Positions 24,078 through 35,080 of a stretch of DNA of 64,000 nucleotides are shown in pieces. Made by a program: the position numbers and the translations under genes. The stretch's first letter is position 1. Each line of letters opens with the position of its first letter. This stretch comes from Bimastos eiseni (lineage: Eukaryota > Annelida > Clitellata > Crassiclitellata > Lumbricidae): contig OY365809.1 of NCBI GenBank assembly GCA_959347315.1, positions 8,398,790 to 8,462,789 of the forward strand, in the 5' to 3' direction. The notes below the pieces were generated by a model. It was not told the origin of the DNA. It saw only the letters and a list, made by a program, of their open reading frames with translations, and did no database searches.

Positions 24078-26024
24078 CTCAGATATTTGCTCTTCATCAA
24101 GGCGAGACAACCACATACTTATTGGCACTAGAATGTAACATATGTCGCGGAACGACGGTCTTTCATCGTGAGCTGACTTCCAGCAATCTAAACAATGATA
24201 TATATATAATGAGCTCAGATCCATCTTCTTGTTAAACACTAAAGAGGTCTAAGTATTTATTTAACCATATACGACAGATACAATCTAACATTTAAGTAGG
24301 CCTATGTGTGCATTCATTAAGTTGGCCATTGTTTAGCTACCGAGGAATCAAAAAAGCTTCCAATCAAACTGAAATTGCACTAAGCATAAATAATTAATTA
24401 ATGTCTTCAAAAGTAGCGCTAAATCACAACTCCCCCATTTGCACAGCGAATCTCAACACGAATTTTAATAACACAAAGGCAGAAAGTGGCTCTAATTCGT
24501 TAATGTTGCGTAGGCCTAATTTCTATCGCAACGGCGTCTAATATACAAGACGTCATCTATTGTCATACCAAATCCTGGGACTAATATTAGCCTCAGCCAC
24601 TTCCAAGTCATACTAAAGTATAGGCCCATAGGTTTACTATCATTATGATGATCAATGTATATCTACTGAGTTACCCAAAAGTTCTTTAAAATTGCGTTAA
24701 ACAACAAAATTAATAATCAAATTCAGCGCGCAACCTATTTATCCACATCTTGTAGATTGATTTTGCTGCGTAAAATAACTCCCAGGTAGCGGGATGAATA
24801 GGGTTAATTGATTGCATCGTATAAATTTAGTATAGTATTTATTACTTCAGTCATCAGGATGCATCAGTGACGTCCTCGTCTTAATTATATGATAATTATG
24901 AGTAAATGCAGTATCATTAGCCAATGCATAAGGGGCCGTTCATATACTGTACGTACGTGCTATATATAGGGCCTATAGCGCATAAAATCTCAATATTGGC
25001 CCACCCTTGCCCCTAATAACGTTATATAACAGCAGCTATGACCCAAAACCCTATATTATATAACAAATACGCTACCTACCCCCTCCCCCTACCCCCAGTC
25101 TATAAGCACATTAAAAGACATACACAATCGACATAATTGTATAGCACAATTTGAAACTTTTATGACAATACAATGTTAGTTAGCACTTTAATAGTGACTA
25201 CTGACTAGATTATGTTAGTTAGCACTGTACATATCAAGAACTACATACGCCCAATTAGCTATGTAACAAAAGCCATCTTAAAATTTTGTACTATCTCAAG
25301 GGAATTTATTTAAATTTAAACCAGAATCAAACAAATCACACAAAATTGAATTTGAAGCGTTTAAAGCTATGCGCAAGAAATTGTAAAAAAAACTGTTAAC
25401 AGGAAATTGTCAAAAGTGGATTTGTAAATAATAAGTAAGAACGTAAAATCAATTCAAACCTTCAAACTACCCCCACCATACATTACATAACGATAACGAA
25501 ACAGTAACCCACTCACTTATCCCTTCGGCGTTATATAATATGTGAACGGCCCCTAATATCAACTCACTGTTAAGAAGTTGCTGGTAACCTTCTGGAAATG
25601 ACTGGTCTATGTGTAAACTACCCAACTCCCCACGGATTGATTTATTCAGAATTGTATGTGGTTCTATGTCTTTATACGGTCTTTCTCCAGAGAGCATCTC
25701 CCAAACCACCACTCCATAGCTAAAATAGGAGAATCGAAGTCTATCAAGACCCGACAGCCACAAATATAAACGTCCAAACAGTGCAATTTAGTTTAAACAA
25801 ATACATCAGCGAAATTTACGGTTACCGGTCAATTTGTCGCAGGAGAATTCGGCGCGGACAGAGAAAACTGGACAATTCGTAGCGGACAATTGCGATTGAT
25901 TGACAGAGCTTGAATGGTAATTCATAATTTGAATAGTAATAGTAAGTTTTCAAACTTATAGAGCGCCACTCGAAAACCAATTAAGGTCAAGGCACCAGCT
26001 TATTCACGAGCGCTAATCGTAAGA

Positions 26025-26063
<39 letters not shown>

Positions 26064-29000
26064 TGATGATGATGATGATGATACCGCCTTATCAGGAGAT
26101 CTCATGGAGGCTGTGCATTTGTTTCAACGTCTCTCCATTTGTACTCAAAGATTCAACGCCGTAGCGTTCAGAGGCACGTTCAAACATCCCACCGGGATCG
26201 ACAATAATTATTAAAGAACTGTCAGTCAGCATGTCAGTATTTTTGGAAAAGCGCAGGGCTGTTGTAGGCCTACGTGCAAGATCGCTGACGGATAATAATG
26301 ATGATGATGATGATAATAATGATAATAATAAAATAATAATAGCAACAATAATAATAATAATAAGCATAATGGATCGTCGATCTACAGCGCAATGTTGTGC
26401 TGATTATGTTTTTGGCCTTGAGCAAACTGTTTGTTGTGTGGCTACAAATACACAAAATTGATTGACTGACTGATTGATTGATTAAGAAATTCGAATATCA
26501 ATTGACTACTTACGGGGATGCAGTCGCAACATAAATTTACTGGATTTTATGAATTTACCCATTGTAACGATTTAGTTACAGTCCAACAATTCCAGAGGGG
26601 ATTTTTCAAAACATTTATTGCAGTAACTAGGATTTCATATTAGCGTGTTTATATTCCATTAAAACTAGATATTAAATATTTGAATAAACTTGAAATTCTG
26701 GCATTATATTTGAGTTTTAATGCTGCTGTTTATTTTGTATGGCGGCTTAATGAAGCATTTATCATTTAATACTTTTGTTGTATCGCGCTCCTGCTTATAT
26801 CACCTGCGCCAGTTCCGCTCTATTAGACAGTCGCTCACATTACATGCTTTGTCCACGCTTGTGCACGCCCTGATCTGGTCCAGGGTCGACTTTGGAAACA
26901 TTGCCTTCATTGGACTCTCCTCCAACAATATCTCTAAGCTAGAGTCCACCGTCAATGCTGCTGCCCGATTAATCGGTAGAATTCTAAAATTTAGCCACGT
27001 CTCTTCCTTCACTCGTGAATCCCTCCACTGGCTCCCAGCACCTCAACGCATTCGTTTCAAGACCCTCGCGCTGATGCGCAGCTGTCTCCTTGGCTCTGAC
27101 CCCGCCTACCGTCTCCTCTATTCTCGCACCGGGTTTCCCTTCGTTCCTCTTCCCACGGACTTCTGGTGCTTCCCCGCATGCGCTCTGCCACAGCTCAATC
27201 CAGGAACCTCGCCTATGCGGGTCCCAGCTGGAACAGCCTCCCCCTTTCTCTGCTGGAAGCGCTGGTCTCTCTTACCTCCGCCGCCCGTCGCAAGCGCCTT
27301 AAGACCTTTTTGTTCTCCGCCTAGCTTTGTGTTGAGTCGTGAGCGCCTCTGATTACGAGGGACGCTATATAAGTTTTCAATTACAATTACAATAGACAGC
27401 CTACAAAATAAAGTTTTCTCGATTTAACTGTCGCAAATTGGCCAATAACGTTATCATAATTTTTTTTTCTCCGATGATTCTCGTTCGATGCTAAGAAGCA
27501 GTGGCGTTTACCTATAGGCGCACTAGGCGCACGCCTAGGCCCCCAAATCGCAGGGGCCCCCAAATGAATGAAAACATTCCTTACAAAATAACATCTCGGT
27601 GGGTCATCACATGAATGAAAACATTAAATAAAAAATAATATCTCAGGGAGGCCCCCCCCGCCCAATGAACGAAGACATTAAATACAACATGACATCTCAG
27701 AGGTTCCCATATGAATTAAAGCGTTAATTACAAAATAACTCCTTAGAGACCGCCATAAAAATGAAAATGTTTCATACAAAATAACATCTCAGTGAGCCAG
27801 CCCCAAATGAATGAAAACATTTCATACAAAATAACATGTCTCACGTTTGAAATTTTTGAAATATAGGCCTAATAATTTATATTCTCTATTTATGCAGCCA
27901 AGCATTCACATGACAGGTGTATTGTGGTAATTCATAATTGCTTTGTTAATGTGAATATCAATTGGCTCGATTAGCTGTGTTGGTAAGAGGGTGGCGAAGG
28001 TAAGAGAGACCACCAATGTGGTCGTGCGCTGCGTGCTGAGCTTCTTCGCCACCAGAATTTGGCTCACTTCTTAATAATTAAGTGAAATTTTAAAATTAAG
28101 TTGCGTATTTCGATATTTGATGTGATTCACATATCTCAGACTCCATCCCCTTAGTCACAAATCGTCACAGAAGTATGGGTGAGTGACGTAATTTATAGAC
28201 GGGCCCCTCAGACTCAGTGTATAAATTTAGAATACATTGATTGCATTAGGTTATACTCACCGCCATACGTCACTGGCTTTGGAAAACAATTGATTTTTAA
28301 GAGTTTCAGATGCCATGTAAGCAAATGTTCCAACCAATGACATTGTGGTTGTGTGCTCGTGTTCTTTCACTTCATCAAAGTCTGATATCTTCACAGTTAT
28401 CATCGTGTGAGGATTACGATAATTGAATGGCTTCATCAACAAAACTGCGCAAAATATCAATAGACGCGGAATAATCAAGTTGGTTTGATTTCTATGGCTA
28501 ATTAAAGTATTAGAAGGATTTGCTCAAAAAGTAACGATTAATTAGCGTAACCTGACAAGTCAGCTTCTATGCTAGCCAGCTATGTTTCTATGTTTGCCAG
28601 CTATGTTTCTATGTTTGCCAGCTATGTTTCTATGTTTGCCAGCTATGGTTCTATGTTTGCCAGCTATGGTTCTATGTTTGCCAGCTATGTTTCTATGTTT
28701 GCCAGCTATGGTTCTATGTTTGCCAGCTATGGTTCTATGTTTGCCAGCTATGGTTCTATGTTTGCCAGCTATGGTTCTATGTTTGCCAGTTATGTTTTTA
28801 TGTTATGGTTCTATGTTTGCCAGCTATGTTTCTATGTTTGCCAGCTATGTTTCTATGTTTGCCAGCTATGTTTCTATGTTTGCCAGCTATGTTTTTATGT
28901 TATGGTTCTATGTTTGCCAGCTATGTTTTTATGTTATGGTTCTATGTTTGCCAGCTATGTTTCTATGTTTGCCAGCTATGTTTCTACGTTTGCCAGCTAT

Positions 29001-29879
29001 GTTTCTATGTTTGCCAGCTATGTTTTTATGTTATGGTTCTATGTTTGCCAGCTATGTTTCTATGTTTGCCAGCTATGTTTTTATGTTATGGTTCTATGTT
29101 TGCCAGCTATGTTTTTATGTTATGGTTCTATGTTTGCCAGCTATGTTTCTATGTTAGCTGCATTATTATTAGACTGAATTTATTTCACAGTTAGGCCTAT
29201 TCAATAAGACATCGTTGTTTGATATTCGCATTAATGCCGTTTATCATAATATTATTTAGTCTACATGTGTGTCTTATATGAAGCTCGCAAATTGATGTCA
29301 TATATTGAGTGGCGCATGATAATATTATTCTCACTTGAACCATTTTTATCAGCTGGTTCAAGAAAGTAACAAGTTTTCAATGAATTCACTCACTGTTTGA
29401 AGATTTCAAGTCTCTGTGAACAATATATTTCTGATGCAGGTACACCATTCCCTCTGCAATCTGTTTTGCCCAATCTGTTACTACGTAAATCTGCAGCTGG
29501 TTATTTTCAGATCTCAGTGACTTAGAGTTTTATATAACGACCCACCAGCAACGAATTCCATAACAATAACCATGGCTTTCGGAAGTTGGTTTAAATCGAC
29601 TGAGTAAATTTTCGTTATGTGTTCATGTTTAAGCAAAGTCCAGATCTGTTGCTTTACATACAAGTTCTTTTTGAATTCGTCAGTAACTTTGCCATCTGCG
29701 AACGTTGCTTGTTTTATTGCCAGTTGCATGTCATTCCATTGAATGGGACCATAAACATTGCCAGAGGCTCCTTTGTTTAAATAATGATCAAGAATTGCAT
29801 ATCTGTTGAAAAAGTCGGAATCAAAACTACCAGATGCTCCTCTGCTTAAATGATCTGCAGAAGAACTAGCTTCAGCCAT
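24078..29879 (-). CDS. Mixed-lineage/ZAK-like (TKL) protein kinase with altered motifs and one frame break
   Basis: Minus-strand exons: 29879-29394, 28444-28261, 25719-25568 and 24187-24078, with GT/AG borders and matching phases; further 3' exons may exist. The ATG precedes AEASSSADHL. Domains in order: Gly-rich loop KGASGNVYG, LAIK lysine, MEFVAGGSLY hinge, HRDLKSSNILL catalytic loop, SDFDEV where DFG is expected, GTFAYMASE where APE is expected, SDVWRYGVVVWEMLSGERPY and CWKSAHDERPSF. The helix-C Glu position appears to be Lys. Within exon 1 the frame changes near 29520 (TGA after SLYKTLSH); one missing base would rejoin it to ENNQLQIYVVTDWAKQIAEG. Either a recent pseudogene, a pseudokinase with a sequence error, or an allele. 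Active kinases of this family act as MAP3Ks. Confidence 0.75.
24932..25553. mobile_element. Harbinger-like MITE A with GGGGCCGTTCA termini
   Basis: The left end GGGGCCGTTCATATACTGTA matches the reverse complement of the right end (GGGGCCGTTCACATATTATA). TAA flanks both sides (24929-24931, 25554-25556), the 3-bp duplication of PIF/Harbinger elements. It is 622 bp with no transposase, and lies in the kinase intron with its right edge 14 bp from the exon-3 donor. Confidence 0.8.
25950..26012 (-). repeat. Second retroposon tail family (CAGCTTATTCACGAGCGC)
   Basis: A segment with AGAGCGCCACTC and CACCAGCTTATTCACGAGCG. Related copies lie near 13530-13592, 44035-44095 and 45400-45462, so it is a dispersed repeat distinct from the TACTCAGAGGCGC family. 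Confidence 0.55.
26028..26370 (-). repeat. Retroposon remnant with ATT/ATC microsatellite tails
   Basis: (AAT)n followed by (GAT)n at 26028-26081 adjoins sequence reading on the minus strand as CTCCTGATAAGGCGGTATCATC, a hairpin tail plus trinucleotide run. A second GATAAT-rich run fills 26290-26365. No intact ORF. Confidence 0.5.
26775..27395 (+). mobile_element. CR1/L2-like LINE, 3' half of ORF2 with terminal repeat
   Basis: The longest open frame reads FRSIRQSLTLHALSTLVHAL, then SRVDFGNIAFIGLSSNNI, NAAARLIGRI, and SLHWLPAPQRIRFKTLALMR. These are the conserved segments after RT in CR1/L2 elements (R.IR..L..A..LVHA.I.SR.DY.N, NAAARL, LHWLP...RI.FK). The last part shifts frame before the RAF-like end. 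The 3' end is GAGCGCCTCTG, then GACGCTATATAAGTTTTC and ATTACA repeats. It is inserted in a kinase intron. Confidence 0.85.
27555..27842 (+). repeat. About 50-bp tandem repeat, six diverged copies
   Basis: Units contain AAATGAATGAAAACATT, then ACAAAATAACATCTCAG and a C-rich junction. They begin near 27563, 27611, 27664, 27709, 27758 and 27807. They follow a CAGTGGCGTTTACC start at 27496 that resembles a hAT end, for which I find no matching right end. Confidence 0.8.
28565..29157 (+). repeat. 21-bp minisatellite, about 25 units, open in all three plus frames
   Basis: The unit is TATGTTTCTATGTTTGCCAGC with TATGGTTC variants and a longer variant containing TTTTTATGTTATGG. Because 21 is a multiple of three and no unit creates a stop, all plus frames stay open (repeating MFASYVS, MFLCLPA, FYVCQLC). 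It lies in the intron between kinase exons 1 and 2 and is not evidence of a plus-strand protein. Confidence 0.95.
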
Positions 29880-30176
29880 TATGAATAATCTGGACAAATA
29901 AAAGTAAATCTAGGTTAAAAAATGTACCCTATGTATAATTATAATTGATGGTCCTATTTCAATTTTTTTCATCCGCAGTCATACGTTTTATACTTCACGC
30001 TTAATTAACCTTCACCTTCCAAATTCTCTCAAACAGCGATACGACTCGTCTTATAGAAGCACATCTGCCTTCTTCTGCTCATCCTGGCCTCCTGACAGCC
30101 GTCGTGTTATCAAATGTGGCAGTTGTGGTAGTAGCAGGTAGACATTGCTATTGCTTGGTTTGTTCCTTCTCTCTGT

Positions 30177-30304
30177 AGTTACATTGTCTCACAAGGATCT
30201 GTTATTGATCTTTTATAAAAAATCTTAACTTCACAATTGTAGTTAGGTTGTCTCTCAGGGATCTGTTATTGATCTATTATAAACAATCTTAACTCCACAA
30301 TTCA
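30177..30304 (+). repeat. About 65-bp tandem duplication
   Basis: Two copies share GGATCTGTTATTGATCT and TATAA..AATCTTAACT..ACAATT, with a few substitutions, just upstream of the foldback element. Confidence 0.85.
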
Positions 30305-30400
30305 GTAGTGTTATCAATCACTCTGGAGTCCTGAAGCCGTGGTGCATGATGATGATGATGATGATGGTGATGATAATGATGATGATGATGATGATGGCGA

Positions 30401-31868
30401 ATACATAACATTTAATCACTCGACACTTAATCGCGTGACACTTAAACAACGACACTATATCTATATATATATGTATATATATATAGGCCTATATATTTAT
30501 TTATTTAAAATTCCGCGACACTTAATCTCAAACCACAACTAACCTTTACCATTATTAAGTTATGTGGTGACAAATAATTATGTTTAACTAGAAGTCGTAT
30601 TAATTATAAGAAAGCTATTTCAATGGAAGGCGGAATGATTACAACATTTTGATTTGGCTATAATTCTTTTAAATTAGCAATAGGGTTGATGAAAAGGATT
30701 TATTTAACTAGAAGCTGGATCGATAAAGAATGCTAAACTGGGAGCAAGACTGATGAAAAGAAAAATAATTAAATGGAAGTTGGAATGATGTAAAGAAATC
30801 TTTTCATTCGTCCATCTTCTTGTCAAAAATAATAAGGATCTCTTCATCATTTATACCAACGTTAAAAGCTACATATTATCATCAATCCGACATCTAGTGA
30901 AACATAACTCTCTTCATCAGTCCAGCTTCTACTTAAACAGGAATATTTTGATCATTTCCAATTCAATTACGGCATGAAGCTGTTCTTCATCACAGCTTCC
31001 ATTTGAACCGCATTCTTTTCATCAATCCAGTTTTTATTTGATAGTGCATTTCAGTTCGTTTACGTGCTAAACTCCAAGATTATATATGCATATCAAGAGC
31101 ATCGAGCTCAGTTGAACCAAGTTCTATTAAACGCGATTAAGTGTCGCACGATTATATGTCTCGAGATTAAATGTTGCGAGATTAAATGTTGCGAGATTAA
31201 GTGTCGTCGAGATTAAGTGTTGTCGAGATTAAATGTTGCGAGATTAAGTGTCGTCGAGATTAAGTGTCGTCGAGATTAAGTGTCGTCGAGATTAAGTGTC
31301 GTCGAGATTAAGTGTCGTCGAGATTAAGTGTCGCGAGATTAGGTGTTGTCGAGATTAAGTGTCGCGAGATTAAGTGTTGTCGAGATTAAATGTTGCGAGA
31401 TTAAGTGTCGTCGAGATTTAGTGTCGCGAGATTAAGTGTCGTCGAGATTAAGTGTCGCGAGATTAAGTGTTGTCGAGATTAAGTGTCGCGAGATTAAGTG
31501 TTGTCGAGATTAAATGTTGCGAGATTAAGTGTCGTCGAGATTTAGTGTCGCGAGATTAAGTGTCGTCGAGATTAAGTGTCGCGAGATTAAGTGTTGTCGA
31601 GATTAAGTGTCGCGAGATTAAGTGTTGTCGAGATTAAGTGTCGCGAGATTAAGTGTTGTCGAGATTAAATGTTGCGAGATTAAGTGTCGTCGAGATTAAA
31701 TGTTGCGAGATTAAGTGTCGTCGAGATTAAGTGTCGTCGAGATTAAGTGTCGTCGAGATTAAGTGTCGTCGAGATTAAGTGTCGTCGAGATTAAGTGTCG
31801 CGAGATTAGATGTCATCGAGATTTAATGTCATTGTTAGAGTGTCGCAAGATTAACTGTCTACACACCC
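30401..31868. mobile_element. 1.47-kb foldback-type element with two nested sets of inverted repeats
   Basis: The 10-mer ATGATGGCGA flanks both sides (30391-30400 and 31869-31878), like a target-site duplication. The outer arms carry CGACACTTAATC words on the left (30419-30525) and GATTAAGTGTCG words on the right (31130-31855). The inner arms carry TGGAAG...TGATGAAAAG units on the left (30590-30800) and CTTTTCATCA..CCAGCTTC units on the right (30800-31050). No transposase frame is present. The left flank sits in a GAT microsatellite, which lowers the weight of the duplication. Confidence 0.65.
31139..31855 (+). repeat. 15/16-bp GAGATTAAGTGTCGTC satellite, more than 40 units
   Basis: Units GAGATTAAGTGTCGTC (16 bp) and GAGATTAAGTGTCGC (15 bp) are interspersed, with TGTTG and AAATGTTG variants. 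It forms the right outer arm of the foldback element. A few inverted units occur at 30419-30525. Confidence 0.93.
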
Positions 31869-31878
31869 ATGATGGCGA

Positions 31879-33784
31879 TGGTGACGATACGACAACGGTG
31901 ATGATAATAACAATAATAATAGTTATAATTTTAGTCATAGTGCCATGATAGTGGTAATATTGGTCATAGTGACAACAGTGGTAGTAGTGTTGATACTGGT
32001 GATTGTGGTGATAGTTGTGACAGTGGTAACAGTAGCAAAAGTGGTAGCAGTGGAAGCAGGGATCGCAGCTGAAAGAAAGACACTGACCGTACTTCGCAAT
32101 CGGATAAATGAAGTTAATGAACCTCGTCTCAGATTCGAATTGACTTATAATTTCGCGCATCAAACATTTGGGGAAAAGATAATAACAATGTGCATTATAT
32201 TTACATGCATGCATCAATGTATACGTAGGCCCATGTCCTCCATAATTTGTATATAATTTTGTTTGTGTTTTGGTGCGTTTGCGAACCTTTTATATAGCAC
32301 ATTTTGTAACCTCTCAAAATGCCTCATCTGTCTCAAGTCTATTTATATATCACACGTCAGATTTTTATATCTTATCTTCAAAGCTAAATATCCATCTCGC
32401 AGAGAAATCATTTCACAATTTTATCTTCGAATATACCTAAACACAATTAAGAATTCGTCTGCATGCGTTGTATGGCTCCGTGCAGCTAGATCGATCTATC
32501 ACCTTATTTAATCTCTGGACAATCCGTCTCACTTGACGCAGCGATCATAGAATAAGCTATTCACGCTCAGCTTTATATATATAGCGATTTACACGCTGTC
32601 GCCTTTACAGTTACGAACTTATGTTTACGGATTGTGAACAGCGTCTTTCCTGAAGCAATAAACGCGACTACTTAATTCCTGCGCTTAGCAACAAACACTG
32701 ATTACCAAACACTGAGAACGCCAGAACAATCACAAGTGCAGATCAAATCAGCCAATGACAGAATCAAAGTCCAAAGTCAAAAGAAATGTAGGGTCTACAT
32801 GTACGTCGTGTTCGGATAAGATACATGGCTCAGTATCTATCGCGTTGGCAAAGAAATAATTACGGGTCAACGACAGACTCATCTGTCCTAATAGACGTTG
32901 ATTAATGCGTTGCAAGTTGAGATACATTGTGTGTTTGCAGAAAAACAGGAAGCAGCGTTATCAATAATGAGGCAAAGTATAATTTGAACCGTGTCAGAGA
33001 CCGGGAAGAAAAGATCACACGGGTATTTTGAGGTTGAGCCAAGAAAGCACCGCCAAACCGGAGTTTAGGTCAGAATGGCCGATAATCCAACAAAGGAAGC
33101 GTTGAGACAGGTCACAGATGGCCAAATTAATACAGGACCGATGTATTATAGGCCTAATTAGACAACGGGAGCACACTTAAAGATGAGCACAACAAGTTGA
33201 GCAGCTGAGCAGAGCCAGAGAACACGCTCATGGCGTCCAATTGATTCAAAAGATAAAAGTACAAAAATTTAGCCATAGTGATCGAACTTGCTGGTGACAA
33301 ATACATAGACGAAGAAAATGTAGCATAGGGGCCTACTTTAGGGCTGTGGATTGCGCCACGGCCCAAATGATTCGGATCCTTCAAATGTGTGAATTCCATT
33401 ACCGATCAGATGGAGTCCACTGTAGTGGACTATCTACTACACAAACACCACTTACTCCCTGCTCTGTTTAGGAGATAGGCCTACTTTACTACTGGACTTA
33501 ACAACCGCACAAACCATAAATTTAACAGCGTATACATCAACTGTTAATAAAATATTCTCTAAATGGTACGTGGGCCTATCTATGTCAGATACCAGTTAGC
33601 CTAAGCTTCTGTTCATATTTTCCCTTACATTCTAATTGTCTTTAATATATTTAAGCTGCAACTCAGAGAAATTGGATCTTACTAATAACTGTGTGAATAA
33701 CCTTCTGTTGTTGTCATAGGATCGTCTTTTCGATCAATCGCTATGCCATTGACTAGTTAGATATGGTAGCTACACAGATGTCTC
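31879..33784. other. Intergenic stretch with no supported gene
   Basis: Contains a degenerate GTG/GTAGT trinucleotide run at 31930-32050 and AT-rich DNA. A 29-codon frame at 33075-33161 with a fair initiation context is the only small-gene candidate, and it is weak. AGTCCACTGTAGTGGACT at 33413-33430 is a perfect inverted repeat. Confidence 0.4.
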
Positions 33785-33787
33785 TTA

Positions 33788-34285
33788 GGGTCCATCCACA
33801 TATTACGTATGTAAAAAAATCGGATTTTCGGACCCCTCTTCCCTCTGTTGCACCGCCTACATTTCGTGGACCCTCCCCCCATGCGCACGTACATCTGAGC
33901 TCCCCTCCCCCCTATTGCAAAGGATAAATAGCTAAAGACATCTATAAGACATTGATTTTGCCATATATTATTTCTTTCGTTAAGCATCATATTTAACAGC
34001 TGAAATTTGTCAACTGTTCCGAAGAAGAAATAAAACACCTACAACACTTGCACATGAAAATTTTTAATGTTATATAAAATTGATTAAGCAGGAATATAGT
34101 CTGTGATTGGGTTTACAGTTCTGATTTTAATGTTCCGTATTGTGTACGTCATAATTAGACAATTATTATTATATTTGCGTACGTACATATTTTCTGGACT
34201 CCCTCCCCCACCGTAGGCATCCGTAAGCAAAATGGCCGTTAATTCGAAACCCCCCTCCCTGCGTACGTAATATGTGGACAGCCCC
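33788..34285. mobile_element. Harbinger-like MITE B with CCACATATTACGTA termini
   Basis: The left end GGGTCCATCCACATATTACG and the reverse-complemented right end GGGGCTGTCCACATATTACG match at most positions. TTA flanks both sides (33785-33787, 34286-34288). It is 498 bp, with C-rich/G-rich subterminal blocks like those in MITE C and no transposase frame. Confidence 0.82.
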
Positions 34286-35080
34286 TTATCTAGCGTTATC
34301 CGCGTCTTTTTTGAAGCTCCCTCTATAGCCAATGTCAATTGTGAGGCCAGGGGTTAAAACCCATCACTTGTCGTTTTTCATTGTTTTTTATTATTAAACC
34401 ATATTCTACGATGCTTCTGCGTCCCAATACTTTTTACAGAATAAAAATAGCTCCTTTCTAACTTAAGTTATACTTGTTTGACTGTAGCATTAGTATAATC
34501 ATAACAACTGAGAAAATCGAAGTTAAAGTTTCAGAATATTCGTGTCATCAAAGTTCTTAACAACCATTACTTAAATGCTCTGTAATATTTATGGACAATA
34601 AAAGGCAATATTCTGCATGAATAAAGCCCACGGCATCGAAATCTGGCTAATAATTTTCAAATTATGTATGAAATCTAGGTCGTTCATTACGGATTTAACT
34701 TTTGAAAGTATGCATATTTAGCAATGCAAATCTTAACAATACATGCATTAAAAGTCATTTTTCTCAAACAACATATTTGAATTCAACATTTATTATTTCA
34801 GATTTTGAAAGCAGACATATTGTTTTTGTAACAATATACCATAAAACAAGTTTTTGTGTTTTTGACCCCTCTCGCCTATATATTTAGCCTTTATCTCAAT
34901 AACTATAGGAACCGACAAACGGCGGGTTTTGACCTCTGGCCTCACATTTGCTACTTTGTTCAACTGGTTACAATAACACTACTTTTCTATTTGGTTTCGT
35001 TAATTTGATAACTTTATGTTTATATTGTTCCATAAAGGCCTATTGGCTAGTCCGCTACACTGGTTTGAGCCCCGTCGACA

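Noticed and set aside
27963..28050. tRNA-like segment with a good A-box (TTAGCTGTGTTGGTAAGAG)
   Set aside because: No B-box and no convincing cloverleaf; at most a decayed SINE head.
28569..29177. 202-codon open frame
   Set aside because: It is produced by the 21-bp minisatellite; all three frames are open alike.
31139..31855. CRISPR-like regular short repeat
   Set aside because: Units are contiguous with no spacers, and this is animal DNA.
33075..33161. 29-codon frame MADNPTKEALRQ with a fair initiation context
   Set aside because: Too short to support, no good donor to make it a first exon, and no downstream partner.
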